Assembly (NCBI GenBank): GCA_947462335.1
Contig: OX381714.1
Coordinates: 16,774,618-16,838,617 of the forward strand
DNA from: Harmothoe impar
Lineage: Eukaryota; Annelida; Polychaeta; Phyllodocida; Polynoidae
Direction of reading: 5' to 3'
Length of the DNA: 64,000 nucleotides
A model generated the notes under the pieces. It had not been told where the DNA came from. It saw nothing but the letters and a program-made list of their open reading frames with translations, and made no database searches. The position numbers and the translations under genes were made by a program. Below are positions 58,705 through 64,000 of this stretch, piece by piece. Positions within the stretch are counted from its first letter, which is position 1, and every line of letters begins with the position of its first letter.

Positions 58705-61022
58705 CTACCGGTAGTAAACTATAGTCGACATATATGATCGTCCATCGGCATGGAATACCCTGATACCGTATAGTAATGCATCCAAGTGGATAGCTGTATT
58801 AAAGCCAATAGACTTAACCTTTCAAGTACTTTCACCAGTCAACAGAAAGCTATAGGACGCTGATTGGAGGGATGTGAATGTTTATCCTGGGAAGGGTAAA
58901 GGTTGTAGATCTATTCTGATCTATTCTGATTTCAAGTTCCTGTCACCAGCAGAGCCCTAGGTCTATTACTTATACCGGGTAGATCACCTTTCTGAGTAAG
59001 TTTTCAGTGAAGGTTTACACGTGTGTTACGTACGTAGGATATAAAAGAAAGACATTAATCCCTCAAAACAAATATGATATTCAATTTAATAAGAACCAGA
59101 TTCATATATAATTCCAAAAAGGCGAGACAAGTCAACAAAGTATAATCTAAATTACAATGGTAATCTTACAGGTATTAATGAGCAAAAACATTATTATATA
59201 CATAGATCAATATTAACGTATTCATAAACGTTCATCTACGTAAAATATCTACATAGATGATAGGTGTCTTCAACTACAGTGCTTCACTGTGTATAATCTG
59301 GGAGTGTTTCTGGGTTGTGGAGCGTGTGCTGGGAGCATGCAGGGGTGGTGGGTGAGTCATTACTTATTCCCCTGAAATAGTAACGATTTTAGATTCTCCG
59401 AATGTGATCAGAATTCCAAATAAGGGGAGCTAATCTCGTAAATTACCAATATTACCATCTTCAATAAATCCAGCAGGGAATCAGTCTCCCTCTCCCCACT
59501 ACGCAAACATGGATCCATGTCCCTGGACAATTTGGGGAAGGAACATAACCCTCTAAGTATGGCATAGTGCTATGGTGCGCCATTCCCTTTGATGTCATGA
59601 TGCATGCACAGATGACTACAGCCATGGTAAATAACTCACCATGGCTATAGTCATGAATAACACTGAGATGCCTCCTAATGATCAGCATGATGCACTAATG
59701 CACTGCCAGCGACTCGCGAGCAATGCATTGTTGCAAAATGACAACAACATTGGCAAATTTGTTTTATAAGGTTTATAGACTTGGCCTATTATTGTGTGGA
59801 CTTTGAGGGTTTCCACGGTAGTAAAAACTACTTTGTTGGAATTTGTAGGAAGTTGACTCTAAAATTGAACTGGCATGATTCCACCAGTAGGGTGGTACTA
59901 CCGCCCCCTGACTGGTACCCGGGATACCTCGTGGTGTTATTATGGAAACATCCAGTAACCAGCAGCACCACGACCCAGACCACGTGACCCAGTCACGTGA
60001 TGATGTCCTCCAGATGGTGAGGAGACATGGAACCTGGGGTGGAAGCTGATAGGAAAAAATGAGATGTAGAATATAGAGTGAAAAATATGGCCCACGAACA
60101 AGGCAGTGGTGGTAGATGTGGCGATGTTACACTGTTATTATGAGTACGATTGTTATACCTATAGAGATAGTCGGCTTTCTGCTCCTGAATGTAACTGATA
60201 TAAGTCATGATCTTGAGCGTCAAAAACTAATAAAGTATCTGTGTACAGAATAAGGGCAGAAATAATGGCAGAAAGAGTGAGAGATGTACAAGACCATTCA
60301 GACAGACAGGGGCACATATTTACAGAGAAGGAACATTATAGTTTCTCTGAACAGAGACACGAAGACACTGAGTGGCATATCTCCTCTGACACTCCGATAA
60401 AAATAAGATGACATGATCATGTTATTATGGGCAGGGGCTTGTAAGACCATGTTAGCAAGATACAAAAACACTGTATTGGCCTTCGTTAAAAACGACCATG
60501 GTATGAAACTATTGTGTGCCATGGAAGGATATACTGAAAAAGAATAAGAAGGAAAGTGACTATTATTACAAAGATTCCAGTGTATGATATCACACGCACA
60601 AGGATTACTAGTTCCAGAAGAACTTCATTCGTGTACCATGATGACAAAATATAATAGTTGATTTAATTTATGGCGCTATGCCACCCTTTGAGGATAGAGT
60701 TTCCACATGCCAGTGGATACATTGTTCCCATTACATATTACAATGTGGGGATCAGTTATCTCAGCGTTCTTAAAGAACTACATGGATATGGCTTTTCATT
60801 CGGAATGTGTGCATTAAAGATTCAAGGTGTGTGGCTTCATTAAGTAGTTTCATTAGGTTAGATGATTGCGTTAAGGCTTTAGCCACACATACAGAAATTC
60901 TAGGAAGAGGATAATCTGGGGTCTGTTGCTTACTAGGAATGATTATAAATATCATATCAGTATTGTGCTATTAAACGGCTGATATTAAAGGTATTTACAA
61001 AAACAAAACATATTCCAATGAA

Positions 61023-61199
61023 CTGTCGTTATAAGGAGAACTGATATATCTAACTTCCGTTTATAAGGCACATGTGTCAATTGCCAACATAGCCCATTCT
61101 CTCTTTGTTTAGTATCGGTTATAAGATAAGGAACATTGCTTATAAGGAGCAAATTTGCCTTGACAAAAGGCCCCCCTTATAACGAGGTTTCACTGTACT
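61023..61199. mobile_element. pogo/Tigger-like MITE end
   Basis: CTTATAACGAGGTTTCACTG followed by TA, at 61,176-61,197, is the inverse of a CAGTGAAACCTCGTTATAAG terminus, a form common in pogo-type elements with TA targets. Internal TTATAAGGAG repeats precede it. The left terminus is not clear. Confidence 0.35.
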
Positions 61200-61659
61200 A
61201 TAAGGAAATAAATGTTATGCAGCATGCGAGCAATATCCCCAGAATATGTCAACATCGTATAAAACAACTGTGCGCCAGCGTAGGATATACACAGTTAACT
61301 ACTGAAAAGGAAGAAGCATGGTAATAATAAGTACCGTCCCAGACCTACATCAATGCAGCAGGCTTTTTATATTAGTTTACCTTTGATACTCTGTATACAC
61401 TTTGAGGAACAGACCCCCGGTATTTCAGGAACTATGCTAACATGGAGGTGGGACTGTGTGGGATAATCCCCTAACGAGGCTGTAATACCTGCTCAGGGAC
61501 GTCTAGGATTAGAGTCCGTCTGGCGGCAACAGGATCACCAGGAGGATAACATGGCACTGTAGAGGCAGGCAGGGGCTGAGCACTCAGACAGACACTGGAG
61601 AGGGCTGTAGAAGGCTTAATGTTACATTTGCCTCAATGTTTGTGAGCATCTCTAGTTAC

Positions 61660-61795
61660 CCTTTAAGGGCGGCATTGTAATTTAATGTGCTCTACCCTTG
61701 GGAGTCATTCATGATGCACTGATGCAGCTCTATAGCAAGTATGCTCGCCAGGGCTTCATTCATGCATCATGCCGACCCTTCAGGAGTGCATCAAT
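61660..61795. mobile_element. TTAA-type MITE copy, partial
   Basis: TTAC followed by CCCTTTAAGGGCGGCATTG at the left and CATGCCGACCCTTCAGG at the right are inverse to each other. The core has GATGCACTGATGCAG and GCTTCATTCATGCATC. Confidence 0.6.
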
Positions 61796-62656
61796 CCGGT
61801 AAGGTTGGCATGATGGCTGATTGCAAAATGGTAATCATGAGCTACGCATCAGGTTCATCAGTGCTACATGCAAGTGATATTATAATGGGCACGGTGATAT
61901 ATGGGCAAGAACTCATGATGTGGCCCTTAGGGATAGGTCCAGCCTATGAGGACATGGGAGACTGTAGTCGGCAGGAACTTAAATAATTTAAACCAGACGG
62001 AGGACATGATTGAATCACTCGGCGTGGCCTTCAGAGCTCATCAGTTTACACACAACTTCAATGCATATGTTACGCTTTAATGGCTTGCTTTAATGGCCTT
62101 TAATGGTTGTGTTCAGGTAACCCGTCTGTTCTACTCGGTTTATTCGCAGGGGGGTCTCAAAAGAGCACGGTCCTGATTCAGGTACAGGTACAGAACTCTC
62201 CGGTGTAGAGCCCATGTGCAATCAAACATCTATTAAAGGAATTAAAACGCAGGGGTTGGTCCCAGAATAAGCGCAGGGAGTAACCCTAACAGGGACCTTT
62301 CAGAAGTGTTCATCTTTTTGCGACACATGACTCTCACATAGTCTTTCTCTACCTGAAGCTTAACACAATAATATACTTTCTTTTTCTCCCACATAATTAT
62401 CACTTAGCAGCTTACCTATACGGCTTTGTAAGTTCCTACCATCCCTCCCTGGTACATACCTCAGCTTCTCCTATTTTCGGGTGTTCAATTAGCAGTCACG
62501 GGACACCCTTTACCTCTGCCACAGTGGGTAGGGTGACGATCTGACCTCTGTCACAGGCTGTCACAGGCCGACCTCAACAACAGGGGCTGACAGGGGAAGG
62601 TATAATTAAACCCTGGGGATCCTAGAGGGGGAGAGAGGGTGGGGGGTGGGACACAA

Positions 62657-62703
62657 GGGAGGGAGGGAGGGAGGGAGGGAGGGAGGGAGGGAGGGAGGGA
62701 GGG
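62657..62703. repeat. (GGGA)n microsatellite
   Basis: About twelve uninterrupted GGGA units, continuing imperfectly to about 62,900. Confidence 0.95.
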
Positions 62704-63760
62704 TGGAGGGAGGGGATGAGAGGTATAGGGAGGGAGTCAGGGTAGGAAGGAAGGGAGGAAGAGAGTTAGGGAGGAAGGGGCAGACGTAGGGGGTGAGACA
62801 AAGGGGAGGGGCGAGGGCGGTAGGGAAGGAGGGTATATGGAGGGAGGAGGCGGAACGAAGAGGAAGGTATAGAGAGAGCTAACATACAAGACTTGGCCAT
62901 GGAGTAAGGAGCTTGGGCTACACCAGTGCACGGAAGGCAGAAGAGAAGGAGAGTAAGGTGACTGCATGGCAGAGAGAAAAGTGACGTGAAAACTAGAACT
63001 AGAAATCTTTCTCTCCCATCCCACTCACCCCCCCTCCACTTGTCATCCTGCCATCAGACCCACTGGACACTAGACAGAGCACACATTTACATTCAGCTCT
63101 CCATACCCCACCACCACTAGTCCAGCATCCCACACACCTTTAGGGACAAGTCATGTTGTTTGATTGTGGGGTCTGTAAATTAATAAGGACACTTGATGAG
63201 CCTTTGTCTCATTCATGACCAACCAAATTATGGCGCCTTCAACAACACCTTTAACTGATATTAAATCTCATCAGTGTTTAACATGTGCACAACACCACCT
63301 CCCTAGTCGTGGATTCTGCGGGTAAAATTAATGGTTGGCGTCTTATAGATAATCTCTTTCTGCTGTTCTGAATGACCCCCCACCCTAGGGCTTGTCTTGA
63401 CGTTTTAGCTATGTTAGCCCCTTCCCCTCCCCCACATACCATCAGAACCCGTCCCCGCCCACCCACGTTCCGATCATGATCCAGAATATCTAGAATATTA
63501 ACTGACACCCCCCCCCCCCCCCCACCCCCATCCTTTCAACACTGACACCAAATGGCAGTTCCCTACAGGTCTCTAGTGACGGGCAGAGTGGGGGTGGACA
63601 GTCTGCTTCATATCCTTCCGCTGCTAGCCCCGACAGTCAATGTGCGTCACTACTTCCATTGGACACTCCCCAGCGCTGAATCCATACCTGTGCTCAGACT
63701 CAAAGAGACGGCCCCACCCCAGGTCCCACCCCCGACATCCTCATGTCACCAACTCTGGTG

Positions 63761-64000
63761 CACTTAAAAAGTAAACTTGTTTCCAGACGGTCATAAAATA
63801 GACGAGTCAAAAACTTGTCTAAGTGACAAGGAAGCGGGTCTTCTAGCTGGAGATAGAAGACCCACTTGGCATGTGCCAGCCCGAAACCCGACATTTGCCA
63901 GCTCCAGATTATATATTTGTGGGATGGTAACCTGATAGGTTAGACAACTTCTGACTCATTTATTTTATGATAGTCACTTCGACGAGTTTGGAGACGTGTT
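63761..64000. mobile_element. MITE with CACTxAAAAA ends, cut by the window edge
   Basis: It begins CACTTAAAAAGTAAACTTG and shares GACAAGGAAGCGGGTCTTC and GTAACCTGATAGGTTAGAC with the copy at 11,412-11,654. Its right inverted repeat is incomplete at the window end. Confidence 0.75.

Larger units (their letters stand above)
58705..63760. other. no confident gene
   Basis: It contains TTAA-type MITE copies at 59,545-59,740 and 61,660-61,795, a pogo-like end at about 61,175, and GGGA microsatellites. An open frame at 63,552-63,767 (YFHWTLPSAESIPVLRLKE) has no recognised family. Confidence 0.45.

Noticed and set aside
43880..64000. Second coding exon of the LHFPL-like gene
   Set aside because: I looked for the family's next block (ALYPLGW-type motif and the following cysteine region) on the + strand and did not find it.

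Overview
The window looks like non-coding-rich genomic DNA from an animal, most likely a marine invertebrate. Introns follow GT-AG rules, one exon clearly belongs to the animal LHFPL tetraspan family, a 200-N assembly gap is present, and several eukaryotic transposon classes are stacked on each other. A lancelet or another invertebrate deuterostome would fit, but nothing in the sequence proves the species. Most short open frames are chance frames or lie in minisatellites.

Layout. 1-5,020 is mostly featureless, with one hAT-like MITE and two small tandem arrays. 5,021-7,850 is a foldback-type repeat: arms built from a CTACCCC minisatellite, wrapped in an outer element with its own terminal inverted repeats. 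8,065-8,790 is a 24-bp minisatellite open in five reading frames. 8.8-14.6 kb holds MITEs, a GAGT array and the assembly gap.

14,681-27,827 is a nest of elements. A second CTACCCC foldback contains a decayed non-LTR retrotransposon. That retrotransposon is split by a 9.4-kb PIF/Harbinger DNA transposon with perfect 24-bp terminal inverted repeats. The Harbinger element carries an apparently intact five-exon transposase gene and two multi-exon genes for Myb/SANT-like proteins on the opposite strand. The two SANT-like genes share intron positions, so they look like paralogues. One of them has a one-base frameshift in a C9 run. To its right lies an inverted-repeat element holding a dead C2H2 zinc-finger array, itself interrupted by a piggyBac-like MITE with TTAA target duplications.

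28-43 kb has no confident gene: one possible promoter/first exon at 28.86 kb, one possible exon at 32 kb, a tRNA-like relic at 35 kb, and MITEs. At 43,495-43,879 is the first coding exon of an LHFPL6/LHFPL1-like gene on the + strand, directly preceded by a tandem array of ETS-type sites. The remaining exons were not found.

45.5-51.5 kb is a Ty3/gypsy retrotransposon with full gag and pol frames. A canonical GGGAAAC slippery heptamer sits immediately before the gag stop, in the right phase for -1 frameshifting into pol. A matching 3' LTR is not evident. 51.5-64 kb is again intergenic or intronic, with MITEs, a perfect-hairpin element, microsatellites and the edge of a MITE cut by the window end.
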